Below, one piece after another: positions 1-6,220 of a stretch of DNA of 10,574 bases. The translations under genes were made by a program, and so were the position numbers. Origin of the DNA: Fimbriimonadaceae bacterium (GTDB lineage: Bacteria; Armatimonadota; Fimbriimonadia; Fimbriimonadales; Fimbriimonadaceae); NCBI GenBank assembly GCA_947447315.1, contig CANFJD010000070.1, forward strand, positions 1-10,574, given 5' to 3'. Each line of letters begins with the position of its first letter. Position 1 is the first letter of the stretch. The notes under the pieces were generated by a model. That model ran no database searches. It worked only from the letters and a program-made list of their open reading frames with translations, and had not been told where the DNA came from.

Positions 1-659
1 CCAGCACCTCGTCCACGGGCACGTCACTGGCCACAACGATCGAGGCGCGGGACCCGGATAGTTATGCCGTCTCGACGTCGTCGCTTCGTCAGGGCGATAC
101 GTTCGACTTAATTTTGTGGGGCCGTGATTCTTCGGGCGCCCTCATTTTTGGAACAGCTGGCGATTGGAGCACCACGGCGCCCAGCACCATCGCCGTCGTG
201 AACCCGGCGGGCTCCTTGTCGGTTACGAGTGCGGGATCCGTGCCGCTGCGGGCGTTGAGCGGCAGCTCAACGAAGACATATACGGCAGTCTCGACCGGCG
301 GCGTCGTTCGTGGTCGAGTCCGGAATACCGAAAGTCAGGGGGTACCGAACGCGGTGGTGCGATTCTACAATTCGGCAGGAACGCAGTTACTGACGGCCAC
401 AACCGGGAGTAACGGCACATTTAGAACGGTCGTGCCCAACACCGCGGTCACGTTCCTCGTGGATTTTTCGTCGCTGGGAACAAAGTATTACAACCAGTTC
501 ACTTTCCAGGGCAAGGAATGGGGGATGGTTTGCAGTAGCTACCGCCCGGCATTGCCGGCCCGCTCAGGAAATTCGGTGGCTACCTTGCCGAACGAAGTGA
601 TTGTGACGAGAAACGTGGGAACTAACCCGCCGCCGCCGCCGCCCGATTGCGGCTTGTAA
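1..659 (+). CDS. Exported protein with carboxypeptidase-regulatory-like domain, 5' partial
   Basis: The frame is open from the window edge (codons begin at base 3) to TAA at 657-659, giving 218 visible residues, so the true start lies upstream; the internal TTG at 114 is not a credible start. The visible part begins with a Ser/Thr-rich stretch and an Ig-like beta region (around DLILWGRDSSG). A carboxypeptidase-regulatory-like segment follows (VVRGRVRNTESQGVPNAVV, then FYNSAGTQL and GTFRTVVPN). It ends with six prolines encoded by five CCG and one CCC, then Asp-Cys-Gly-Leu. Only two cysteines are visible, at the TGC codons 531-533 and 648-650. The next gene downstream has the same order of elements and the same C-terminus, so the two are paralogs. 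An extracytoplasmic location is inferred from that paralog, which has a lipoprotein signal. No enzymatic motif is seen and the function is unknown. Confidence 0.8.
   Translation, partial: STSSTGTSLATTIEARDPDSYAVSTSSLRQGDTFDLILWGRDSSGALIFGTAGDWSTTAPSTIAVVNPAGSLSVTSAGSVPLRALSGSSTKTYTAVSTGGVVRGRVRNTESQGVPNAVVRFYNSAGTQLLTATTGSNGTFRTVVPNTAVTFLVDFSSLGTKYYNQFTFQGKEWGMVCSSYRPALPARSGNSVATLPNEVIVTRNVGTNPPPPPPDCGL
627..644 (+). repeat. CCG trinucleotide tract encoding hexaproline
   Basis: Five CCG codons followed by CCC encode six consecutive prolines just before the C-terminal Asp-Cys-Gly-Leu of the first gene. Such tracts can change length by slippage, and polyproline normally needs elongation factor P for efficient translation. 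The paralog downstream has only PEPD at this position, so the tract is variable between copies. Confidence 0.7.
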
Positions 660-728
660 GCTCGGAGATGGAAACGAATTTGAACCAAGGTGAATCTTCG
701 CGGGCGTTGATCGCGTCTCAAGATAGCT

Positions 729-752
729 AATCTCTCGCGAGATTGGCATAAT
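729..752 (+). promoter_or_regulatory. Putative promoter of the lipoprotein gene: -10 CATAAT with adjacent palindrome
   Basis: CATAAT at 747-752 matches a sigma-70 -10 box in five of six bases and ends eight bases before the ATG at 761. Transcription would therefore start at or just before the start codon. No convincing -35 lies 16-18 bases upstream. That space holds a perfect 10-bp palindrome, TCTCGCGAGA (733-742), nested in the inverted repeat AATCTC/GAGATT (729-744), which could be an operator. The AGGGAAGG at 753-760 would abut the ATG directly, too close for a classical ribosome-binding site. This is inferred from sequence only. Confidence 0.4.
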
Positions 753-760
753 AGGGAAGG

Positions 761-1555
761 ATGAAGCTCGCTCCACTGTTCATGGCGTTTTCGCTCGCCG
801 CAATCTTGATCGGCTGCGCTGGCCAAGGTAACGATTCCGGAGGAACCGGTTCTACCGGCGGCCTCCCGACGCCCAGCGCCGATACCGTGGTGGAAGCCAT
901 TGTGGCTCCGGGCGGTTCGTTGCCCAGCGATCCGGCTAACTACGTCTATCAGGACACGCAGAACATTGAGGCTAACCAGACGGTTCAGTTTCAACTGGCG
1001 AGCTACGATTCGTCGGGTAAGCGAACGATTCTGCCGGCCACGGACTGGGTTTCTTCGGACACGAGTAGCTCCTACGGTTCACTTGGACTTAATTCTGGCC
1101 TGTACATCGCGGGGGCCGTTCCAACCGTGGCTCCGTTCTTCGTAGGAACCACCTACCTCGGAAAGAAATACTACGCGCCGTACTCGGTAAAGCCACGTCA
1201 GGCAACTCTGGTAGCGAAGGTCGTGAATTCGACCGACGGTACAACCGTCCGCGGAGTCTCGCTGGAGTTCTACGATTCCGACGGGGTTTTGGTCGGTAAA
1301 GTACAACAGCCGAACCTTGGTGTTTTCCGGGCTTCGGTACCGTTGAACGCAAAGAAGATGCTCATCGTGAGTGAATCGATTCCGAGCAAGTTCCGCAAGA
1401 TCTTCACTTACAATTCGCTGGGCTACCAGGCGGGAGACGTTTCTTGCTCGGTCACGTTGCCTACGTTGACCGTTGGCACGAACAATTTGGATTCCAATAT
1501 CCTGTTGGTACCGAAGACGGCTCCGGAACCGGATTTGACTGGTTGCGGCCTCTAA
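761..1555 (+). CDS. Putative lipoprotein with Ig-like and carboxypeptidase-regulatory-like domains
   Basis: The 264-residue protein starts with a lipoprotein signal: basic/hydrophobic MKLAPLFMAF..., then lipobox L-I-G-C with Cys19 as the lipidated residue. A Gly/Ser/Thr-rich linker runs to about residue 40. Residues about 65-140 look like a bacterial Ig-like fold (VQFQLASYDSSGK, then a DW pair). Residues about 148-215 resemble a carboxypeptidase-regulatory-like beta-sandwich (TTVRGVSLEFYDSDG..., GVFRASVPL). The tail holds Cys229 and ends TGCGL with Cys262. Besides Cys19 these are the only cysteines and both have counterparts in the upstream paralog, so a disulfide is likely. The start is the first ATG after the previous gene and places the signal peptide correctly. 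A strong terminator follows 18 bases after the stop. Cell-surface anchoring is inferred; no catalytic motif or specific function is recognised. Confidence 0.85.
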   Translation: MKLAPLFMAFSLAAILIGCAGQGNDSGGTGSTGGLPTPSADTVVEAIVAPGGSLPSDPANYVYQDTQNIEANQTVQFQLASYDSSGKRTILPATDWVSSDTSSSYGSLGLNSGLYIAGAVPTVAPFFVGTTYLGKKYYAPYSVKPRQATLVAKVVNSTDGTTVRGVSLEFYDSDGVLVGKVQQPNLGVFRASVPLNAKKMLIVSESIPSKFRKIFTYNSLGYQAGDVSCSVTLPTLTVGTNNLDSNILLVPKTAPEPDLTGCGL

Positions 1556-1572
1556 GCAAGCGCCAGATTTTC

Positions 1573-1610
1573 AACCCCCTTCCGAAGTCGGAAGGGGGTT
1601 TTATTTTTGT
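1573..1610 (+). terminator. Rho-independent terminator after the lipoprotein gene
   Basis: The perfect 10-bp stem CCCCCTTCCG (1575-1584) / CGGAAGGGGG (1589-1598) encloses a 4-base loop AAGT. It is extended by two A-T pairs (AA 1573-1574 with TT 1599-1600) and followed by a T-rich tail to about 1610. This is a textbook intrinsic terminator in the plus direction and separates the lipoprotein pair from the cyclase-like gene. Confidence 0.92.
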
Positions 1611-1690
1611 TTGGATTCCGTCAGGCACAAGTTTGAGACGAATTCGCAGGATATCTAGCGCGATGGCGTCATAAGGTCCCCCGGCGATAG

Positions 1691-1707
1691 TAGAATTTTC
1701 GTGAGAA
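1691..1707 (+). promoter_or_regulatory. Putative -10 box and short leader of the cyclase-like gene
   Basis: TAGAAT at 1691-1696 matches the -10 consensus in five of six bases and ends eleven bases before the GTG at 1708. The transcript would begin within a few bases of the start codon. GAGAAG at 1703-1708 overlaps the GTG, so it is not a normally spaced Shine-Dalgarno. No recognisable -35 is present. An in-frame TGA at 1702-1704 rules out a start further upstream. The rest of the gap 1611-1690 shows nothing else I can name. Confidence 0.4.
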
Positions 1708-3006
1708 GTGGATCTCTACAGCGCACCTGAACGAGAGGGGGATGCCCTTCGCGTGAGCCCGATTCCAGCGCTTTCGGAAGACAGCGTTGATCAGATGCTG
1801 GTGCTTGCCCAACGGCTGCGGGCGGCGAACGGTGGGTTGCTGGATGAGGAGGTTATTGATGCGGTAGCCGAAGCTACCGGCGCGCCGGCAGAATACGTTC
1901 GTTTAGCGGTCAAGATTCGGGCCGACAAGCAGCGGACGAATCCACTAGAGACGATTCGCGCCCAGTATCTCACCCTGGAACCGAACACACGACGGTTCGT
2001 CCTTTCCGGCTTGATGTCGGCCCTGGCGGCTTTGATGTGGGCTCTGGAATGGAAGATTGGCAGTAGTGCTGGCAATTACGGCGTGTTGACAATGGTAGCC
2101 ACGATCTTTATGGCCGTGGGTGGGTGGAACATGTTGCTTTCGCGGGATCCGAAAGGGGCGGCGATTAACGGTGTGATTCTGGGAGGAGGTTGCTTCGGAA
2201 TGTTTGCAATCTTTAGTTTGATTCTCCAAGCTCCCGTACGTATCCATGCCACCGCGATTATTCCGATTGTTATTGGATCGGCGGTTGGGGGGTGGATGTT
2301 GTACCGCCTGTTGGAGAAGTACCGTCCTCAGCTAGGCCTGAAGGACCCGGCAAAAGAGCGCCAAGAATTGCTTCAGCAATTGGTGCAATTGCAGGACAAG
2401 CTGAAGCAGGGAGAGCAACGAGTGACGTTTTTGAGCGTGGACATCGTGGGCTCAACGCGGATGAAGGAAAAAGCTGACGTGCTCAGCGTGGAGTACACGT
2501 TTAGTGAGTATCACCGGTTTGTCGAGCGGATTACTTTGCGAAATGGAGGACGCGTACACAGTACGGCGGGAGATGGCGTAACTTGTGCCTTCGAGAACCC
2601 AGCCAGCGCGTACGCCGCGGCCCGGACAATTCAATCTGGCCTTGTGGAGCTAAACCAGTTTCGTAACAAGATCGGGGAGCCGATCGTGTTACGGTGTGGG
2701 ATCCACACGGGGACCGTGAATATGCCCGACGGAACGGACATCACCAGCGTCAACTTTTCGCATGTCATCGACGTGGCGGCGCACGTGCAAAAGGTTTGTC
2801 CCGCCGGTGGGATTGCGATTTCGGATGCGAGTTCCATCCAGATTCCGGGTGGGACCGCGGCGGTCGGTACTGAACGAGCTCAGGTAGGAAATGTGGGGGC
2901 TACAATCTGGCTACCGCGAGCCACTCCAGCGCGGGCAGGGCATTCGATTGCGGATGCGACGCTGTCGGTACAGCCACCTTCTCCGGTTGTGCAATCAACC
3001 CCGTAA
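1708..3006 (+). CDS. Four-helix membrane protein with class III nucleotide cyclase-like domain
   Basis: The 432-residue protein has a cytoplasmic, mostly helical N-terminus (about 1-95). Four hydrophobic segments follow at about 97-116, 124-144, 152-173 and 182-202, then a short coiled coil (about 214-237). A class III adenylate/guanylate cyclase homology domain covers about 238-400. Both metal-binding aspartates are present: Asp245 in SVDIVGST and Asp289 in TAGDG. Other catalytic positions differ from active relatives. The lysine usually found in VKTxGD is Ser285, and the transition-state Asn and Arg of VNxAARL are Asp355 and His359 (VIDVAAHV). Cyclic-nucleotide synthesis is therefore doubtful; a nucleotide-binding or regulatory role is possible. 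The start is GTG, because an in-frame TGA lies two codons upstream. The DUF4304-like gene follows 16 bases later, so the two are probably co-transcribed. Confidence 0.85.
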   Translation: MDLYSAPEREGDALRVSPIPALSEDSVDQMLVLAQRLRAANGGLLDEEVIDAVAEATGAPAEYVRLAVKIRADKQRTNPLETIRAQYLTLEPNTRRFVLSGLMSALAALMWALEWKIGSSAGNYGVLTMVATIFMAVGGWNMLLSRDPKGAAINGVILGGGCFGMFAIFSLILQAPVRIHATAIIPIVIGSAVGGWMLYRLLEKYRPQLGLKDPAKERQELLQQLVQLQDKLKQGEQRVTFLSVDIVGSTRMKEKADVLSVEYTFSEYHRFVERITLRNGGRVHSTAGDGVTCAFENPASAYAAARTIQSGLVELNQFRNKIGEPIVLRCGIHTGTVNMPDGTDITSVNFSHVIDVAAHVQKVCPAGGIAISDASSIQIPGGTAAVGTERAQVGNVGATIWLPRATPARAGHSIADATLSVQPPSPVVQSTP

Positions 3007-3022
3007 ATACCTGGACTTTAGG

Positions 3023-3712
3023 GTGAGAAAGCGAATTTTTGCGGGAAAGACGGAGGTTGCTCCCGAGGTGGCGGTTACGGTTTCGGCACAGTTAGCCCGA
3101 AACGTTGAGGATGCCATGCGCTCGCCGGGATTCCGGAGGTTTCAAAATGGAGGGACTCCGTTGTTTGAGCGCCGACTCGATGATTGGATTGAGGAGGTGG
3201 TTATACGCCCGGATTCTACGTCGCCCCTAGGCGGAATTCGAATAACGGTCCATTTGGGAAATAACGCGCTCCGAGAGATGCGAGCTCGATACTGGGAGCC
3301 GGTATCGCGGGCACCGGTTTTGGTGTGTTCTGGCAATGTGGGTGAGCTTGATCTGCCGCCGAGGATTCATTCGTGGCCGCGAACGATGGAACCAGAGCAC
3401 TACGCCACGGTTGCGTCACTGGTGCGGGAGACGGCGATTCCGTGGTTCCGGACTTTTCGGGAAGAGGATTTGTTGGACCGGCTTTTGAACCGTGCGGTAC
3501 CGCTGGTGGACACGGCTACCGCGCTTGAGCTGTCAATTCTGCTGGGTGGCGTTAAGGCGGGGCGGAAATATGCAAGCGCGCATGAGAAGTCGTCTGACGC
3601 CTTAGCTTGGGAAATGGAGCGATTAAATCACGCCGCCTATCGACCGACTGAGCACCTCACTACGATGCAGAGAATGGCCCGTATTGTTGCATCGTACCGG
3701 TTGCTCGACTGA
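3023..3712 (+). CDS. DUF4304-like protein of unknown function
   Basis: The 229-residue soluble protein has no signal peptide or membrane segment. The frame is open further upstream, but that part overlaps the cyclase-like gene. The GTG at 3023, just past that gene's stop, is the first start giving plausible protein (MRKRIFAGK...). An ATG at 3116 with GAGG upstream is the alternative, but it would remove the N-terminal helix. The order is helix (VSAQLARNVEDAM), PGFRRF, a strand with FERR, a strand pair ending in ITVHLG, then a later ETAIPWFRTF. This resembles DUF4304 proteins (helix, GFkr, strand, VNlG-type strand, late PWF), whose role is unknown. The C-terminal third is helical. Membership is judged by eye and is uncertain; the coding call is firmer than the family call. 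Its position suggests translation coupled to the cyclase-like gene. Confidence 0.7.
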   Translation: MRKRIFAGKTEVAPEVAVTVSAQLARNVEDAMRSPGFRRFQNGGTPLFERRLDDWIEEVVIRPDSTSPLGGIRITVHLGNNALREMRARYWEPVSRAPVLVCSGNVGELDLPPRIHSWPRTMEPEHYATVASLVRETAIPWFRTFREEDLLDRLLNRAVPLVDTATALELSILLGGVKAGRKYASAHEKSSDALAWEMERLNHAAYRPTEHLTTMQRMARIVASYRLLD

Positions 3713-3737
3713 TATTTAACGCGGAAACCGCGGTCAC

Positions 3738-3763
3738 CTAGCGTACACTAGCGTTTCCAGTTT
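3738..3763 (+). promoter_or_regulatory. Putative pfk control site: -10 TACACT within a dyad
   Basis: TACACT (3744-3749) could be a -10 box fourteen bases before the pfk ATG, giving a leader of roughly eight bases. It lies inside CTAGCGTACACTAG (3738-3751), a 14-bp imperfect palindrome (12 of 14 positions symmetric). The same bases can be read as a direct repeat of CTAGCGT with a 10-bp period (3738-3744 and 3748-3754). A repressor or activator site overlapping the promoter is plausible. No Shine-Dalgarno is seen in GCGTTTCCAGTTT before the ATG. Confidence 0.35.
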
Positions 3764-4855
3764 ATGAAGCGAGTAGGAATTCTCACGTCCGGCGGTGACT
3801 GCAGCGGACTTAACGCGGTCATTGCCAGTATTGTCAAAACTGGATTACCTATGGGCTATGAGTTCGTAGGTTTTGAGCAGGGTTGGGAAGGTGTCTTGTC
3901 GCCAATGAAATACCGACCTTTAGAAGCGAAAGATGTTCGAGGTATCGCCTTTCTCGGCGGCACCATTCTTAAGACGACTAATCGCGGCAGGTTTGGGGCC
4001 AAGGTCGGGGCTGGCGGAGTTCGCCGGATTCCGAGTGACGTGCTGGAGATGGCCAAGGAAAACCTGGATTCCATCGGCATTGATGCCCTGGTGGTGATTG
4101 GCGGAGATGGATCGTTGAGTGGTGCGCTCCAGTTGGCCGAACTCGGGGTTAACATTGTCGGCGTACCGAAGACCATCGACAACGACCTTTGTGCGACAGA
4201 TCGAACGTTTGGTTTTTCGACGGCGGTGCAGGTGGTTGTGGAAGCGATGGACCGTATCCATACCACGGCAAGCAGTCATAATCGCGTGCTATTTGTGGAG
4301 ACAATGGGTCGCCATGCGGGTTGGATTGCGATCCGAGCCGGTTTGGCGGGTGGCGCGGACGCGATCTTGTTGCCAGAGTTTCCATTTAAGGTGGCGGATT
4401 TGGTGGAGTACCTGCGCTTCCGCCAGCAGGCCTACGGATCGAGCATCGTGGTGGTGGCCGAAGGAGCGCGGATTGAGGATGAGCTGGTTTCAACCGCGGG
4501 GTCGTCGTCGGAAGTAATGTTGGGAGGCGTTTCCAACCGGCTTTTGCGGGATATCGAAGCGCAATCTCCCGGCGAATTTGACATGCGGGGAACCGTTTTG
4601 GGGCACATTCAACGCGGCGGAACGCCCAATCCGGCCGACCGAATCTTGGCGAAGGCATACGGGGTGGAAGCCATGAAGGCAGTGCACCGAGGCGAATTTA
4701 ATGTGATGGTGGCGTACAACTCGCTTCACATGACCACAGTGCCCATCGCAGAAGCCTGCGGTCAGTTAAAGACGGTGACCACCGATGCCATGGAATATCA
4801 GACCGCCCGCGATCTGGGCGTGTTTATCGATGGCTGGTCTGGCCCCCACCGCTAA
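3764..4855 (+). CDS. pfkA: 6-phosphofructokinase, group III (mixed-substrate) type
   Basis: This cytoplasmic 363-residue enzyme phosphorylates fructose 6-phosphate to fructose 1,6-bisphosphate, the committed step of glycolysis. Visible motifs are the N-terminal LTSGGDCSGLNA (residues 8-19), GGDGS (113-117), PKTIDND (135-141) with catalytic Asp139 (Asp127 in the E. coli enzyme), METMGR-type loop (MGR 181-183), and GHIQRGG (280-286) with fructose-phosphate-binding His281 and Arg284. At the two specificity positions it has Gly116 (E. coli 104) and Lys136 (E. coli 124). Gly at the first site argues for ATP rather than pyrophosphate; Lys at the second is typical of the group III/TIGR02483 branch. 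It is somewhat longer than the 320-residue E. coli PfkA. The ATG is well placed for the family N-terminus. Convergent with tig. Confidence 0.95.
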   Translation: MKRVGILTSGGDCSGLNAVIASIVKTGLPMGYEFVGFEQGWEGVLSPMKYRPLEAKDVRGIAFLGGTILKTTNRGRFGAKVGAGGVRRIPSDVLEMAKENLDSIGIDALVVIGGDGSLSGALQLAELGVNIVGVPKTIDNDLCATDRTFGFSTAVQVVVEAMDRIHTTASSHNRVLFVETMGRHAGWIAIRAGLAGGADAILLPEFPFKVADLVEYLRFRQQAYGSSIVVVAEGARIEDELVSTAGSSSEVMLGGVSNRLLRDIEAQSPGEFDMRGTVLGHIQRGGTPNPADRILAKAYGVEAMKAVHRGEFNVMVAYNSLHMTTVPIAEACGQLKTVTTDAMEYQTARDLGVFIDGWSGPHR

Positions 4856-4867
4856 GCGGGGGCCTTT
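4841..4867 (+). terminator. Hairpin terminator overlapping the pfk stop codon
   Basis: The arms GGCCCCC (4841-4847) and GGGGGCC (4858-4864) pair across a 10-base loop that contains the TAA stop (4853-4855), and TTT follows. An alternative inner pairing CCGC/GCGG around TAA also exists. The T tract is short, so efficiency is uncertain. It serves pfk in the plus direction. The reverse strand lacks a T tract after the hairpin, so it is a weaker candidate for ending the tig transcript. Confidence 0.65.
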
Positions 4868-4887
4868 AACTGCGCAATTGGCCGCTA

Positions 4888-6162
4888 TTACTTTGCGGCG
4901 GTTGCTTGTTCTAGAAGGAACGAGCGCACTCGTCGCTGAATGCTGCGGAACTGAAGTTCGTCGAGAGCGTTGTTCTCCTGAAGGGTCTTCAGCATTTCCG
5001 GCGGCTTTTGGTTGTATTCCGCAGCCATGTAGATGAGCTCTTGATTGAGATCCTCGTTCGTTAGCTGCATCTGCTCTTTGGCGAACACCTGCTGAATCAC
5101 CAGGGCGCGTTGAACTTCAAATTTGGCGCGCTCTTGCCATGCTTGGACGAATTCGTCAAGCGTCATGCCCTGCTCTTGGGCGTGCTGCTCCAAAGACTTG
5201 CGTTCTTTGGCTTGCTCTTCGGCGGTCTCGCGTAGTCGGCGATCGGCGAGAGCTTCCCACATGTTATCGCTTACGTGAACATCACTCTTTTCAAGCAGAT
5301 CATTGATCAGTTTGTCGGTTGAAACTTCAAACTGCATCATCTGCTTGGCACCAAGAATGCCGTTGCGAACACGCTCGCGCAGGTCATCGACATTTTCGGT
5401 TTCCAGGCTCTTGGCGAAATCGTCGTCAAGTTCCGGAAGGGTTACGCCAGTCAAAGAGTTGAGCGTTACCCAAGCGTGGAATGATTTTCCGGCCCAGTCC
5501 TTATCTTGGAAATTATCGGGGAAGGAGAGTTCGACCCCTTTGATCTGCTCAACCTTCATACCGGTCAAGGTCTCATCAAGGGACGGGAACGACTTACCGG
5601 CGATGACCATGAAGTTTCTCGGATCTCCATCGTTGGCCTTGATGGAGACCACGGCGATGTCGCCTTCCTGAACGCCACGGTCGGTTACGGGAGTGCGCTC
5701 ACCGCGGCGGCGGCGGAACTCGTCCAGCTGTTGCTGAATTTCATCTTCCGAAACTTCGATTTCCTCGGTTTCGGCGGTGAGTCCGTCGTACCCAGCCAAT
5801 TCGACCTTGGGCGGCAACGGAACCTTCACGGTGTACTTGGCCGAGTAGCCACTCTCGTCGGAAAGCTCTTGAAGCTCAACCGATGGTCGGGTGGTGTTGT
5901 CGGGTTCCAAGCCTTGGTCCTTGATGGCGGCTGGAATCGTGGCCCGGATGAGCTGCTGAGCGGCTTCCTCGTACAGATCCTCCTTGGGGATCAACGTTTC
6001 CATCATGGCCTTCGGTGCCATACCCGGACGAAAGCCGGGCAGCTTCACTTTCTTAGATAGCTGTTTAAAGGCTTTGTCAAAACTGTTCTTTACCTGCTCT
6101 TCGGTGGGAATTACTTCCAGTTTCACCGTGCAGGGGTTAAGGTCCTCGCGCGTAATCGTCAT
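4888..6162 (-). CDS. tig: Trigger factor, ribosome-associated chaperone/prolyl isomerase
   Basis: From the ATG at 6162 the protein has 424 residues, close to the 432 of E. coli. Trigger factor binds uL23 at the ribosome exit tunnel and shelters nascent chains. The N-terminal ribosome-binding domain (about 1-115) holds the signature GFRPGMAP (43-50). A FKBP-like PPIase domain covers about 155-240 (GDIAVVSIKA..., FPDNF, LPELDDDFAKSL). The helical C-terminal arms (about 250-420) complete the chaperone cradle. In the PPIase loop the usual I-P-G-F is F-P-S-L (192-195), so isomerase activity may be weak. The frame extends to a GTG at 6198, adding 12 residues. I prefer 6162 because family N-termini begin near this point and CAGGAAG lies 13 bases upstream. 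It is the last gene of a three-gene minus-strand cluster. Confidence 0.94.
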   Translation of the reverse strand: MTITREDLNPCTVKLEVIPTEEQVKNSFDKAFKQLSKKVKLPGFRPGMAPKAMMETLIPKEDLYEEAAQQLIRATIPAAIKDQGLEPDNTTRPSVELQELSDESGYSAKYTVKVPLPPKVELAGYDGLTAETEEIEVSEDEIQQQLDEFRRRRGERTPVTDRGVQEGDIAVVSIKANDGDPRNFMVIAGKSFPSLDETLTGMKVEQIKGVELSFPDNFQDKDWAGKSFHAWVTLNSLTGVTLPELDDDFAKSLETENVDDLRERVRNGILGAKQMMQFEVSTDKLINDLLEKSDVHVSDNMWEALADRRLRETAEEQAKERKSLEQHAQEQGMTLDEFVQAWQERAKFEVQRALVIQQVFAKEQMQLTNEDLNQELIYMAAEYNQKPPEMLKTLQENNALDELQFRSIQRRVRSFLLEQATAAK

Positions 6163-6175
6163 GGTAACCGGGGTG

Positions 6176-6207
6176 CTTCCTGAAAGAAGCTCTCTCACGA
6201 AATAATG
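6176..6207 (-). promoter_or_regulatory. Possible internal tig promoter and ribosome-binding site
   Basis: On the minus strand CATTAT (6207-6202) resembles a -10 box. It lies just after the upstream epimerase gene and would give a leader of about 30 bases before the ATG at 6162. CAGGAAG (6182-6176) is the best Shine-Dalgarno candidate, although its 13-base spacing is long. No -35 is obvious. This would let tig be transcribed apart from the upstream genes. Confidence 0.3.
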
Positions 6208-6220
6208 AGTTTACCGGACG

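Noticed and set aside
114..659. TTG at 114 as the real start of the first gene
   Set aside because: The same frame is open to the window edge with continuous domain-like sequence, so this is an internal codon of a gene starting upstream.
2891..3022. Upstream extension of the DUF4304-like gene starting inside the cyclase-like gene
   Set aside because: It overlaps a confidently called gene in another frame and its translation (rich in Arg, Leu and Cys) looks like a frame shadow. The GTG at 3023 is a better start.
3720..3732. CGCGG-AAA-CCGCG hairpin after the DUF4304-like gene as a terminator
   Set aside because: The stem is only five base pairs and no T tract follows on the plus strand, so it cannot be called an intrinsic terminator.
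6163..6198. Twelve-residue N-terminal extension of trigger factor from a GTG
   Set aside because: It has no Shine-Dalgarno, the family N-terminus begins near the ATG at 6162, and the predicted -10 box would start transcription inside or after this GTG. It is not excluded by the sequence alone.
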